Shown: positions 30,391 to 39,293 of the stretch, piece by piece
Layout of the letters: each line of letters begins with the position of its first letter
Position numbering within the stretch: position 1 is the first letter of the stretch
Translations under genes and position numbers: made by a program
Source of the DNA: Prochlorococcus sp. AG-402-C09
GTDB taxonomy: Bacteria > Cyanobacteriota > Cyanobacteriia > PCC-6307 > Cyanobiaceae
Direction: 5' to 3'
Length of the DNA stretch: 64,000 nt
Assembly (NCBI GenBank): GCA_003279565.1
Contig: QCHN01000005.1
Location: 1-64,000 of the forward strand
Notes under the pieces: generated by a model
The model's input: the letters and a program-made list of their open reading frames with translations, nothing else
Told to the model about the DNA's origin: nothing
Databases searched by the model: none

Positions 30391-31218
30391 CTAATTAGAA
30401 ACTATTTTTCTAGCATATTCTAATTGACTAATATTATCAATGGACAGAACTTCATTGCTATATTCAAATGCATATATTGGGATTTCATTCTCAAGCCAGC
30501 GGAGTTGCTCAAGAGACTCGTGTTGCTCTAATTGACTGCTTGATAGTTTATACCATGATTGGAGAATATCAAATCTATATGCATATACTCCTATATGATA
30601 TTTTAGATTGTATGGAATATAATTTCCTAAATTATTATTATTTTTACGATAAGGAATTATAGAACGACTAAAGTATAATACCCTATTACTTTTGTTTGAA
30701 GTAACTAATTTTACTTTATCAGATGAATCGTTTGATATTTTAAATTTCTTTTTATAGTATGCAGTAAGAATCTCTGGATTGTTCATCAGTTCTATATTCT
30801 TTATAAACTCAGAAATAAGATTTTGATTAATAAAAGGTTGATCTGCTTGTATATTAATAATATATGAATCTTTTAAATTCTTATTCGTAAGTTTGAGGTT
30901 TTTGATAATCTCAGAAATAGAATTATAAATCCTTTCTGTACCGGATGAATAGTTACCCGCTTTAAAAATTACATCTATTGGATATTCTTTCGCTTCATTT
31001 GATATTGACTCGTTATTAGTGCATAAAAAAACCTTGTTTATTTTTGGGATATTTATACATTGTTTCATTACTAATGAAACCATTGTTTTTGTTCCTATTG
31101 TTTCCATTACTTTCCCTGGTAATCTTTTAGAATTTAACCTTGCAGGGATAGCAATTATATAGAATTTTTCATTCATAATACCATCATGATATTTATTAAT
31201 ACTTTTAAAGTTTAGCAA
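30391..31218 (-). CDS. kdsB: CMP-KDO synthetase-like cytidylyltransferase
   Basis: AIPARLNSKRLPGKVMETIG, INIQADQPFIN, YHIGVYAYR, EQHESLEQLRWLENEIPI; likely start at internal Met (MNEKFYII). Confidence 0.87.
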   Translation of the reverse strand: MLNFKSINKYHDGIMNEKFYIIAIPARLNSKRLPGKVMETIGTKTMVSLVMKQCINIPKINKVFLCTNNESISNEAKEYPIDVIFKAGNYSSGTERIYNSISEIIKNLKLTNKNLKDSYIINIQADQPFINQNLISEFIKNIELMNNPEILTAYYKKKFKISNDSSDKVKLVTSNKSNRVLYFSRSIIPYRKNNNNLGNYIPYNLKYHIGVYAYRFDILQSWYKLSSSQLEQHESLEQLRWLENEIPIYAFEYSNEVLSIDNISQLEYARKIVSN

Positions 31219-31395
31219 ATACTATATAAAATGAATAATAGAATTTACGTTAGTATGCTTAGGTATAAATATTATCAAGATTAATATTTTCTTTTAATAT
31301 AATTCTAATGTTTTTTCATTGTATCGTAGTAATGAGATTATGAGTTAACTTAAAATATAAATTATTAAAATTAGCATGTAATAATAATATTGATT

Positions 31396-32253
31396 TTAAT
31401 TAATATAATTATTCCATGCTTCTAAATGATTTGTACCAAATACCATCCCATCGGCGTCACAATTTGTGCATGGGAATCCCGCACAGCTTCGACCTTTTAT
31501 TAAATTTTTTCTATACTCATTCATCCTTTTACTAAACCATATTTCCTCAATGCTGTCCGCAAATAAATTTCCAAACTTTAGCTTTTTATGCCAATCCTGG
31601 ACGCATAGAAGAATATCTCCGTTCCAATCAATAGTTAGAGAGTAATGAGGATATGCGCAGGATCTAGTTTTTAATGAGTCTTCTTTTTCCGTATTAATTA
31701 CGCCAGCTCTATTTGTTATCTTTATGCCATAGCCTTCTTCTTTACTAAACCATCTTCTTCTTATATTAAAAAGTGAAGGGTTAATATTAGCTTGAGCCAT
31801 TAAATCTGTGAATTTTCTTATTTGATGCGGACCATCGTATGCACTTATAACTAATTGAGATAGACCAGACTTGTATAATTCCCCAATTAATTCTATTTTA
31901 AGCAAATCTCCGTTTGTGACTATCTCTATGTGAGAGGCTTTAGAGAGGGTTTTAACAATTTGGCAAATATTAGGGTGTGCTAGAGGTTCTCCGTATCCGC
32001 AAATATTTAAAATTCCTTTAAATTTTATACTTCTCAAATCTCTAGCTATTTTCTCTGCTAACTCTACTTTCATAAAAAGATGTTGATTTGGGTAGACACT
32101 TGAATCATGTCTTGGGCAGAAAACACACTTTCTATTGCAATATTCACCAGTATTTAAGTCAATAAAGGAGGGTATAGGACCCATTTTTCTTAAGTGAACA
32201 GTATCAATTAGCGGTCGCTTTCTATGTATATTCCTAATCAGACTCTTTTCCAT
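31396..32253 (-). CDS. radical SAM protein with C-terminal Cys-rich (SPASM-like) region
   Basis: GEYCNRKCVFCPRH (CxxxCxxC), ICGYGEPLAH; C-terminal CAYPHYSLTIDWNGDILLCVQDW...CAGFPCTNC. Confidence 0.88.
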   Translation of the reverse strand: MEKSLIRNIHRKRPLIDTVHLRKMGPIPSFIDLNTGEYCNRKCVFCPRHDSSVYPNQHLFMKVELAEKIARDLRSIKFKGILNICGYGEPLAHPNICQIVKTLSKASHIEIVTNGDLLKIELIGELYKSGLSQLVISAYDGPHQIRKFTDLMAQANINPSLFNIRRRWFSKEEGYGIKITNRAGVINTEKEDSLKTRSCAYPHYSLTIDWNGDILLCVQDWHKKLKFGNLFADSIEEIWFSKRMNEYRKNLIKGRSCAGFPCTNCDADGMVFGTNHLEAWNNYIN

Positions 32254-32382
32254 TACTACTTTAATCTAATTTATTTATTATATACTAGGAATTACAGGGA
32301 TAGCTTTTACGTGGAAATATTCTTATTTAATCATTATGTTCTGGCTCTCTTGCCTTTATATTAATTAGTATTCTTATTTATT

Positions 32383-33552
32383 TTATATGCTATCAATAAT
32401 GTTATATATAGAGGGAAAAATAAGTCGATTTTTTGCTAGAAAGAGATTATTTTTTAAACAATCTTTTTCTAGTATTTTTTCAGAATCACTTTGATTGAAC
32501 ATAAAACCTCTACTTGATACTTTATCAATAGTTTTCTTGAGAATTCTTGCAAATCCATGACCTTCAGAGATTTGATAGCCAAGATTGTCAAGTTTTATTT
32601 TTTGATTAATAAATGTACATAAGTGATTTAGATTTTTTTGTAATAGATTATAGTCTAAATTTTTTAACAATTTTAATTGATCACTCATTAATTTTATTTG
32701 AGTTGGATTGGCAGAAAATGTACCACCCCAAAAAATATTTTTACTTCTACTTAGTTCAGTACAATATTTATTAACTATAACTAAACCTATTGGATAGCCT
32801 CCCCCAATAGCTTTTCCAAAAACAACAATATCAGGATTACATTTTCTCGATAATTTCGATGAGCCATAGCCTTCCCTAAAGCCTGTTATTATTTCATCCA
32901 AGATTAATAGTATATTTTGATCCCTTATCTTTTGTCTTAATTCATTATTTGAGAATTCTTTAATTATATCCTCTTTTGGATTAGAGCCTTGATTGGGTTC
33001 GACAAGTATTGCAGCAAAATCTTTTTTTTCTTTGTTTGAAAGAAATGATTCAATTGTTCTAAACCATACAAAATTTTTATTAGGTGTAATTGTTAATCCA
33101 TCAGATAGAAATTCAAAGTTATGTCTAAAAAGAAAATCATCCTCTGATCCATGCCAAAAATCACCAATTAATGCTATCAGTCTTTTATCTGTAATAGCCC
33201 TTGCGACTCTGCATGCTCTAGTGATGGCTGATGAACCGCTTGTTTGTAATCCAATTGAACCTATTTCAAAACTTACTAGATTATTTATTAAATTAGGCTC
33301 AGCAAAATCAAATATATTGGTAGACGGGAGCATATTGCATATATTTGAATTCTTTATTTTTTTATGTCCGAAAATTAAAGTACCAGAACCTAACCAAGAG
33401 TCCCAAAAATGATTACCATGTCTATCTATTAACCATGGACCACTAGAATCTACGAAAGCTACTTTTTTTTTTAGATTTGAATTGTAATATTGCATATTTA
33501 TTATTTCATTATTTGCTGCTAACTTTACTCTAATTAGTTTGCTTAGCAACAC
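32383..33552 (-). CDS. class-III aminotransferase (glutamate-1-semialdehyde aminomutase-like)
   Basis: GNHFWDSWLGSGTLIFGH, LILDEIITGFREGYGSS, PDIVVFGKAIGGGYPIGLV (PLP lysine). Confidence 0.85.
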   Translation of the reverse strand: MLLSKLIRVKLAANNEIINMQYYNSNLKKKVAFVDSSGPWLIDRHGNHFWDSWLGSGTLIFGHKKIKNSNICNMLPSTNIFDFAEPNLINNLVSFEIGSIGLQTSGSSAITRACRVARAITDKRLIALIGDFWHGSEDDFLFRHNFEFLSDGLTITPNKNFVWFRTIESFLSNKEKKDFAAILVEPNQGSNPKEDIIKEFSNNELRQKIRDQNILLILDEIITGFREGYGSSKLSRKCNPDIVVFGKAIGGGYPIGLVIVNKYCTELSRSKNIFWGGTFSANPTQIKLMSDQLKLLKNLDYNLLQKNLNHLCTFINQKIKLDNLGYQISEGHGFARILKKTIDKVSSRGFMFNQSDSEKILEKDCLKNNLFLAKNRLIFPSIYNIIDSI

Positions 33553-33557
33553 CTAAA

Positions 33558-34214
33558 GTGAGAGATTTTGTTTTTAAAGAAAAACCTTCTGGTGATTTGG
33601 AGTTTATTGGCGATTTTGAAGGTCTTTATCAAAATGTATCTGACCCTTGGGAACAATCTGCTATTAAAGGCGATATGTCAAATTATTATAATCGAAGCCG
33701 TAAAAGACTTTTAGATAATATCTATCCGAAAAATAATTCACAAATACTTGAAGTTGGATCAGGCTTGGGTTTCGTTACAAAATTAATATCAGATACTTTT
33801 CCATTTGCTAGTTGTCACGGTTTAGATATTAGTAAGACTGCCATAAAAAAAGCTAGTAATCTATTTCCTGAAATTAAATTCTTTGTTGGTGATATATGTT
33901 CTGATAAATTTTATATTCCAGAAAAATATGATATTGTTATATTAAGTCAGCTATTATGGTATATTTTAGAAAAGTTTCCTATTGCTCTTGATAATTGTAG
34001 TAAAATAATGGATAATAGTTCTCAATTAATTATCACTCAGGCTTTTCTAAAACAAAATCAAAAATATGCAAAAGATATTATGGATGGATTTTATTCTTTG
34101 GAACAATATCTCAGATTAAATCCTCCAAATGGTATGGAGATAGTTTTTTCAGATTACGATGAAAATGATGATTTTGTTCATTATGATGGAATAGTAATAC
34201 TTAAGAAAAAATAA
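33558..34214 (+). CDS. SAM-dependent methyltransferase
   Basis: ILEVGSGLGFVTKLISDTFPFASCHGLDISKTAIKKA. Confidence 0.8.
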   Translation: MRDFVFKEKPSGDLEFIGDFEGLYQNVSDPWEQSAIKGDMSNYYNRSRKRLLDNIYPKNNSQILEVGSGLGFVTKLISDTFPFASCHGLDISKTAIKKASNLFPEIKFFVGDICSDKFYIPEKYDIVILSQLLWYILEKFPIALDNCSKIMDNSSQLIITQAFLKQNQKYAKDIMDGFYSLEQYLRLNPPNGMEIVFSDYDENDDFVHYDGIVILKKK

Positions 34215-34271
34215 TTTTCTATCTTAATATTAGCAAGATTTTAAGATTTATAATTTAATTTAAATCTTGTT

Positions 34272-35960
34272 TCATTTGCCTATCTCTTTTCTTATTTCAT
34301 CCAATGGAGTACTCCAATCATTCCTTTTAATTTGTCTAAATATTTTGATTGATGGGAACCAATAACTTTGTTTATCGTTTACTCCGTAAGCCCAATAACT
34401 ATTTGTTGGAATAATAACTTTAGTATTTACCCCTAATGCCCCAGAAATAGTCGCTGTGATGTTATCAATAGTGACTATTTCATCACAGGCAGTTATTAAG
34501 GCGGCTAAACCATCAATATCATTGAAATAATCAAGTTCTTCTATATCTAAGATTTCTACTCCTAAATTTATTATTACATTATTGATTTCTTCTTTTACAT
34601 CACCATATTGAAGATTAATAAATTTTATACCAGGTGAATATATTCCTGAAATCATTTCTTTTAACGACATTAAGCTAGTATTAAAAATTTTACTTTTTGA
34701 TGTCCATGAAATTCCTACAAGTTTTTTATAATTACAATCTAATAATTTTGTTTTATATTGTTGAGCCTTTTCTTTATTAACTACAAGACTAAGTTTATTC
34801 AATGAATCAAAACTTTCAACTGTTTTTCTTACATGTCCTCCTAACGATCCAATTGGCAGATGATAGTCATATTCTTTTTCATTTATAGACTCTTCCTCAC
34901 TAATTATCTTTATATTATTATTAACTGATCTCTTTAAAAGAGGGATGAGTCTTTTATCCACTTTTAGAATTATTTTGTCTACTTTATTTAAAAAATCTGG
35001 AATTAGTGAGCAATATAATATCTGATCACCTAAGCCTTGCTCTGCCCATAATAATACTCTTCCTTTCTTCTCAGATCTCCATTCAGGCTTGTTTGTAATG
35101 AATCTTCCTCCTATTTGTTTTGTTTTGCTATCTACTTTCCATCTCCATTCATATTTTTCCCAGCCTTCTTCGAATTTCTTTTGTTTTAGTAAAATATGTG
35201 AAAGATTCCAGTGAGGCTTTCCCGAATCAGGTTTAATTTCAATTGCTTTACGAGTAGATAATTCTGCGTCATGTAAGTTGCCAAGATCTTTTAATATGTT
35301 TCCCAGATTTAGATGCGCATCAGCGTAATCAGGTTTAATTTTAATTGCTTTACGGTATGACAATTCTGCATCTTGTAAGTTGCCAAGATCTTTTAATATG
35401 TTTCCCAGATTTAGATGCGCATCAGCGTAATCAGGGTTGAATTTAATTGCTTTACGGTATGACAATTCTGCATCTTTGAAGTTGCCAAGATCTTTAAATA
35501 TGTTTCCCAGATTTAGATGCGCATCAGCGTAATCAGGGTTGAACTTAATTGCTTTACGGTATGACAGCTCTGCATCTGTTAAGTTACCAAGATCTTTCAA
35601 TATGATTCCTAGATTGTAATGCGCCTGTGAAAAATCAGGTTTGAATTCAATTGCCTTACGGTATAAAAATTCCGCGTCTTTTAACTGGCGACGATCTTTC
35701 AATATGTTTCCATAATTAGAAAAAACTCTGTGATCCTTAAAACCTTGATTAATGAAATATTGATAAAGTTTTGCTGCTTCTGAAATGTTTGCTTGTGAAT
35801 GAAATTTAAATGCTTGATTAATTATTTGTTCTTTAGAAGGTTGCGTAGGAGTATTGGTATTAATAGTAATATTTTCTTGATTTTCTCTTAAAGCAAATGG
35901 CACTGGGAATGTTTTCACCTCAGTTCTTTCTGTCTTTTGATTTCTTTTTTCTTCGGTCAA
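34272..35960 (-). CDS. TPR protein with C-terminal glycosyltransferase-like domain
   Basis: Consecutive 34-aa TPRs (AELSYRKAIKFNPDYADAHLNLGNILKDLGN) then EEGWEKYEWRW...VLLWAEQGLGDQILYCSLIP. Confidence 0.85.
   Translation of the reverse strand: MTEEKRNQKTERTEVKTFPVPFALRENQENITINTNTPTQPSKEQIINQAFKFHSQANISEAAKLYQYFINQGFKDHRVFSNYGNILKDRRQLKDAEFLYRKAIEFKPDFSQAHYNLGIILKDLGNLTDAELSYRKAIKFNPDYADAHLNLGNIFKDLGNFKDAELSYRKAIKFNPDYADAHLNLGNILKDLGNLQDAELSYRKAIKIKPDYADAHLNLGNILKDLGNLHDAELSTRKAIEIKPDSGKPHWNLSHILLKQKKFEEGWEKYEWRWKVDSKTKQIGGRFITNKPEWRSEKKGRVLLWAEQGLGDQILYCSLIPDFLNKVDKIILKVDKRLIPLLKRSVNNNIKIISEEESINEKEYDYHLPIGSLGGHVRKTVESFDSLNKLSLVVNKEKAQQYKTKLLDCNYKKLVGISWTSKSKIFNTSLMSLKEMISGIYSPGIKFINLQYGDVKEEINNVIINLGVEILDIEELDYFNDIDGLAALITACDEIVTIDNITATISGALGVNTKVIIPTNSYWAYGVNDKQSYWFPSIKIFRQIKRNDWSTPLDEIRKEIGK
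35275..35682 (-). repeat. four near-identical 102-bp tandem repeats within the TPR gene
   Basis: AAGTT(G/A)CCAAGATCTTT.AATATG.TTCC recurs at 35275, 35377, 35479 and 35581, spacing exactly 102 bp. Confidence 0.9.
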
Positions 35961-36207
35961 ATTATTTATTTTACAAAGGATCTATTGACGAGAATTATAC
36001 CTTGAAATAATGCTTTGTTTTGAAAAAGAAATTGATCCTCTTCAACGTAAGAAGTGCTCGATCTCCATGAAAAAGGAAGTAATTAGTTCAGCCCCATTAT
36101 TATGCCTTAAGCGTTTTTATCGCAATCCCGCCTTTCGTCCCTCCAAATCGAAATACACCCGAAAAGAAAACTAGTTATAACAATTGTTCCTTCTAAAAAA
36201 CAATCAA

Positions 36208-36408
36208 CTACAGATTCTTTTTCTTTAAAAAATGCAGCATCGCAACTGACGCAACCCCAATCTCTAGGTCTGGGGAAATCTGGCATACAGCCTTGTAGAT
36301 GATATTTTTTGCTGTAAAAAAGTTCAGGACTTGGATAACCAAAAATAAATTTTTTCTTACAGATTTTTCACCGCAGTTAGGGCAGATAGTTGGCTTTCTT
36401 GTGGTCAC
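36208..36408 (-). CDS. possible small CPxCG-containing protein / in-frame tail of the integrase
   Basis: KCTGSQEHWYVTTRKPTICPNCGEKSV; same frame as the integrase, directly after its TGA. Confidence 0.3.
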   Translation of the reverse strand: MTTRKPTICPNCGEKSVRKNLFLVIQVLNFFTAKNIIYKAVCQISPDLEIGVASVAMLHFLKKKNL

Positions 36409-36447
36409 ATACCAATGCTCTTGTGACCCAGTGCATTTAGGTATTTT

Positions 36448-37800
36448 TCATGCAGTCACCTCTGCTTTCGTGCCTTCAAGTCTCTTAACTGCACGCTCCA
36501 GAGCCTCTTCATCAACCCATCTGCCGTAATACTTGAGATGAGTGTTCACATCATGTCCCATTAGCTCAGCTACTTCAGTCGCACTGATCGGGTTCTCAAT
36601 CTCTACATGACATCTATAAGCAAAACCATGTCTTAATGAATAAACCTTTAATCCCTGAGTTCTTTTTTCCATTGATTGCCATAACCAATAACGCTGCAAA
36701 AGTTGTCTAAGTGCATCCCCAACTTCTTTAAATTCTTGCTTTTCCTTTGCCCTCTCAATAGCTCTATTAATTGCAAGAGGCAGTTTGATAATTCCAGATT
36801 CATATTGTCTAATCAATCTTTTTCCTTCATTTGGAAGTGATGGCAAATTAACTGGAATAACTCTTCTTGGTGGTGCTTTTGGCTTATGCAGAGTTTGCAT
36901 ATTTCTCTTGGTTGAGCCGACATATAACTTTCCATCTTCAACAGTTAACTCTCCCAACTCAGACGGCCTCAGACCAAATAAACCAACTAGTCCAACAGCA
37001 AGTCTTAAGCTGTGTTTTTCATTAGAAGCAAGACCTTCTAAGAGCATCTCAAGGTCTTGTCCTTTGAGTGGAACTGTTAATGCTTCTGCACTGGTTCTAG
37101 AAGAACTTCCAATTAAATTTCTTTTAAATTCTTTATCAGGTGGGAGCCATCTTTGAGGTGCTCCAGTCTTATTAACTGCAAACTCTAAAAAGGCTTCTAC
37201 ATCACCAAGATTTCTTTTCCTGCCTTGGCCTCCAGCTGGGCAATTATCGAAGTGCATTTCTGCGAATCTCTTCATTAAAGTTGTTCCATCTCTTGGCTTG
37301 GGATTAGTTGCAAGAGTTTCTAAAACTCTTCTCATTCTTGTTTTTAAGTCTCTAAGTGTTGTCCCTCTTCGGTCGCTTCTTGATTCAATAAATGTTTCTA
37401 CTATATTTTTCCAATTAGTAATTGATGGAGCTTGATCTCTTGCTGCGGGTTCAAGTAAGAATTTTGTAGCTTCCTTAAGACTTAAGTTGCGCTCTTCCAT
37501 GAGCCTTTTTAGATCAGCGACCGCCGTAGTAATCTTGGATTGGTTACGACTTGACCAGTCGTAAGGAAGGAATACAGAACTACGAGGATTTTTCTTGCCC
37601 AGACCATCTGGATATTGATAAGTCACCTGAGTTTTTTCTACTCCTCCAACTTCACGGCCTCTTAACTGCCAACCCACTCCAACTTCTAGTCGGATGGTCT
37701 GACGCATTAATTTGCTCCAGTTTTGCCGTAAAGCCATTCTCATTACTAGGCCGCTTTGGCGGGATTCGTGGCGGGATCTTGCTATATTATGCAATATCAA
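36448..37800 (-). CDS. tyrosine recombinase/integrase
   Basis: GLFGLRPSELGELTV, LKVYSLRHGFAYR, LMGHDVNTHLKYYGRW contain the Arg...(His)xxArg...His...Tyr catalytic set; N-terminal start uncertain. Confidence 0.9.
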   Translation of the reverse strand: MILHNIARSRHESRQSGLVMRMALRQNWSKLMRQTIRLEVGVGWQLRGREVGGVEKTQVTYQYPDGLGKKNPRSSVFLPYDWSSRNQSKITTAVADLKRLMEERNLSLKEATKFLLEPAARDQAPSITNWKNIVETFIESRSDRRGTTLRDLKTRMRRVLETLATNPKPRDGTTLMKRFAEMHFDNCPAGGQGRKRNLGDVEAFLEFAVNKTGAPQRWLPPDKEFKRNLIGSSSRTSAEALTVPLKGQDLEMLLEGLASNEKHSLRLAVGLVGLFGLRPSELGELTVEDGKLYVGSTKRNMQTLHKPKAPPRRVIPVNLPSLPNEGKRLIRQYESGIIKLPLAINRAIERAKEKQEFKEVGDALRQLLQRYWLWQSMEKRTQGLKVYSLRHGFAYRCHVEIENPISATEVAELMGHDVNTHLKYYGRWVDEEALERAVKRLEGTKAEVTA

Positions 37801-37854
37801 GCGGTATCAAGCAATGTCAACGATTTCCCAGAATCTCTCTAATTGCTTGATATT
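37793..37854. repeat. three related ATCAAGCAA-type motifs between integrase and tRNA-Ala
   Basis: AATATCAAGC 37793-37802, GTATCAAGCAATG 37804-37816, inverted TTGCTTGATATT 37843-37854. Confidence 0.6.
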
Positions 37855-37873
37855 ACTAGTAAAACTAACACAT

Positions 37874-37946
37874 GGGGCCATAGCTCAGCTGGTAGAGCAC
37901 CTGCATGGCATGCAGGGGGTCAGCGGTTCGAGTCCGCTTGGCTCCA
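37874..37946 (+). tRNA. tRNA-Ala (anticodon GGC)
   Basis: GGGGCCATAGCTCAGCTGGTAGAGCACCTGCATGGCATGCAGGGGGTCAGCGGTTCGAGTCCGCTTGGCTCCA; all four arms fold. Confidence 0.97.
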
Positions 37947-38070
37947 TTCTTGAAAACTATTGATATATAATTGTTTATAACTTCAGTCTCAAAGGTTTTA
38001 AATATTGTCTGAAGTGAATTTAGTGCAAAAGTTAGTGCATTTAATACATACAGATTGATAACGCTAAAGC

Positions 38071-38099
38071 TGAATTTTGGACGAATTGTCCAAAATTCA
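38071..38099 (+). terminator. strong hairpin downstream of tRNA-Ala
   Basis: TGAATTTTGGAC-gaatt-GTCCAAAATTCA, 12 bp perfect, followed by AT-rich sequence. Confidence 0.55.
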
Positions 38100-38163
38100 A
38101 TATTTTATGACTAGTTATTCTATTTTTTCTAGTTAGCATGATAGGGTTGAAAGTTTTATTGTT

Positions 38164-38787
38164 TTGAGCAAGTTAGAGCAATTAGATCACTCAAGCTTAG
38201 TAAGAGGAAGAGGGTATGGATTAACTCAAAGCATAGAAAAAAAATTAAATGCAAAAATAGATGAGACAAATAAGGAATTAGAAAAAGCAGGAAAATCTAT
38301 TCTTCAAGTGGCCAAATTATTGTCTGAAGCGAAGAATTTAGTTAAGAATAAGAACTGGGTTACATTGACTGATTCTGGTTCTTTAGTTGTGCCTGGAAGG
38401 GTTGCAAGAGATTTAGCTTCGGCGTATGAAAATTGGTTGAAAAATAGTTCCATTCCAGAAGCTGCTTTGACTCAAGTTTCAGCAAGAACTTTGGCAAGGA
38501 TTGGAAAAGCTGAACACTCTTTAAGAGTTAAAATAGAAAACCATTTAAATCAAGAAATTAAATATACAGAAAATGATCTATCTTGTTTTCTTCGAAATCC
38601 TTCATTAACACAAAATAGTACTGACGAATTAATTAAAAAAGCAAAATCATCATTAGATAGCATTAGTGATGAAGAAAAGATTGGAAAGTTTGATAAATTA
38701 TTTATTGAAAATATTCATCTCAAGAAAAAAGTTAGAGCACTAGAAGAAAAACTATTTCAATACAAATTCAAATTAAATATCAGCTAA
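38164..38787 (+). CDS. hypothetical coiled-coil-like protein (207 aa)
   Basis: Long ORF with protein-like composition; SKLEQLDHSSLVRGRGYGLTQSIEKKLNAKIDETNKELEKAGKS...; no family recognised. Confidence 0.65.
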   Translation: MSKLEQLDHSSLVRGRGYGLTQSIEKKLNAKIDETNKELEKAGKSILQVAKLLSEAKNLVKNKNWVTLTDSGSLVVPGRVARDLASAYENWLKNSSIPEAALTQVSARTLARIGKAEHSLRVKIENHLNQEIKYTENDLSCFLRNPSLTQNSTDELIKKAKSSLDSISDEEKIGKFDKLFIENIHLKKKVRALEEKLFQYKFKLNIS

Positions 38788-39293
38788 CTACAAGCTTAAA
38801 GATCTTAGGTTATTAATCCTCTTTTTGTATAACCGATGACTCCTCATAGGGCATAAAGGGGGGACAGCGGATTGGGACAGCCTAACTCCATCAAGGTTTT
38901 AACTATTATATTGATTGAAATGAATGATTTTTCATGAAAATCCGACAGGGTTTTACGGGTAATGATGGTTTTTCTGAGACCAACTCATCAAATTTGATTA
39001 AGGCCTTTTTTGAGATGAGAAGAAAATTGTAAGAGAGCTTAAAACGTACACTTAGGTTTTGTTGGTCTGTAAGGAATAAACGAGGCAAAGTATTATTTCA
39101 AAGAATTTATCCAGAGATAGATAAAAATTTAGTGTTGTATTACCTGTCGCTTTTGAGCCAAATGAAGAAATAAATGTAATAAATAGTCTGCAAGAAATTG
39201 ATGAAGTTAAGATAAAAATTGACCATTTATATAGTGATATAATATAATAGAAAAATTAATCCAAAAACTTTTATGGATTTATTCTAATTAATA

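Noticed and set aside
32993-33412. 139-aa forward ORF opposite aminotransferase
   Set aside because: Antisense shadow ORF.
31396-34214. RiPP biosynthetic cluster hypothesis
   Set aside because: No short precursor-peptide ORF was seen beside the radical SAM gene, and surrounding genes are glycan-related.
35275-35682. Regular 102-bp repeats considered as CRISPR-like
   Set aside because: They encode TPR motifs in frame and have no repeat-spacer structure; no cas genes seen.
36560-36590. tRNA-like string TTAGCTCAGCTACTTCAG
   Set aside because: Lies in the integrase coding sequence and lacks the other tRNA arms; coincidental D-arm similarity.
36785-37156. 123-aa forward ORF opposite integrase
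   Set aside because: Antisense shadow ORF.
37712-37963. 83-aa forward ORF
   Set aside because: Overlaps the tRNA-Ala gene and runs opposite the integrase; spurious.
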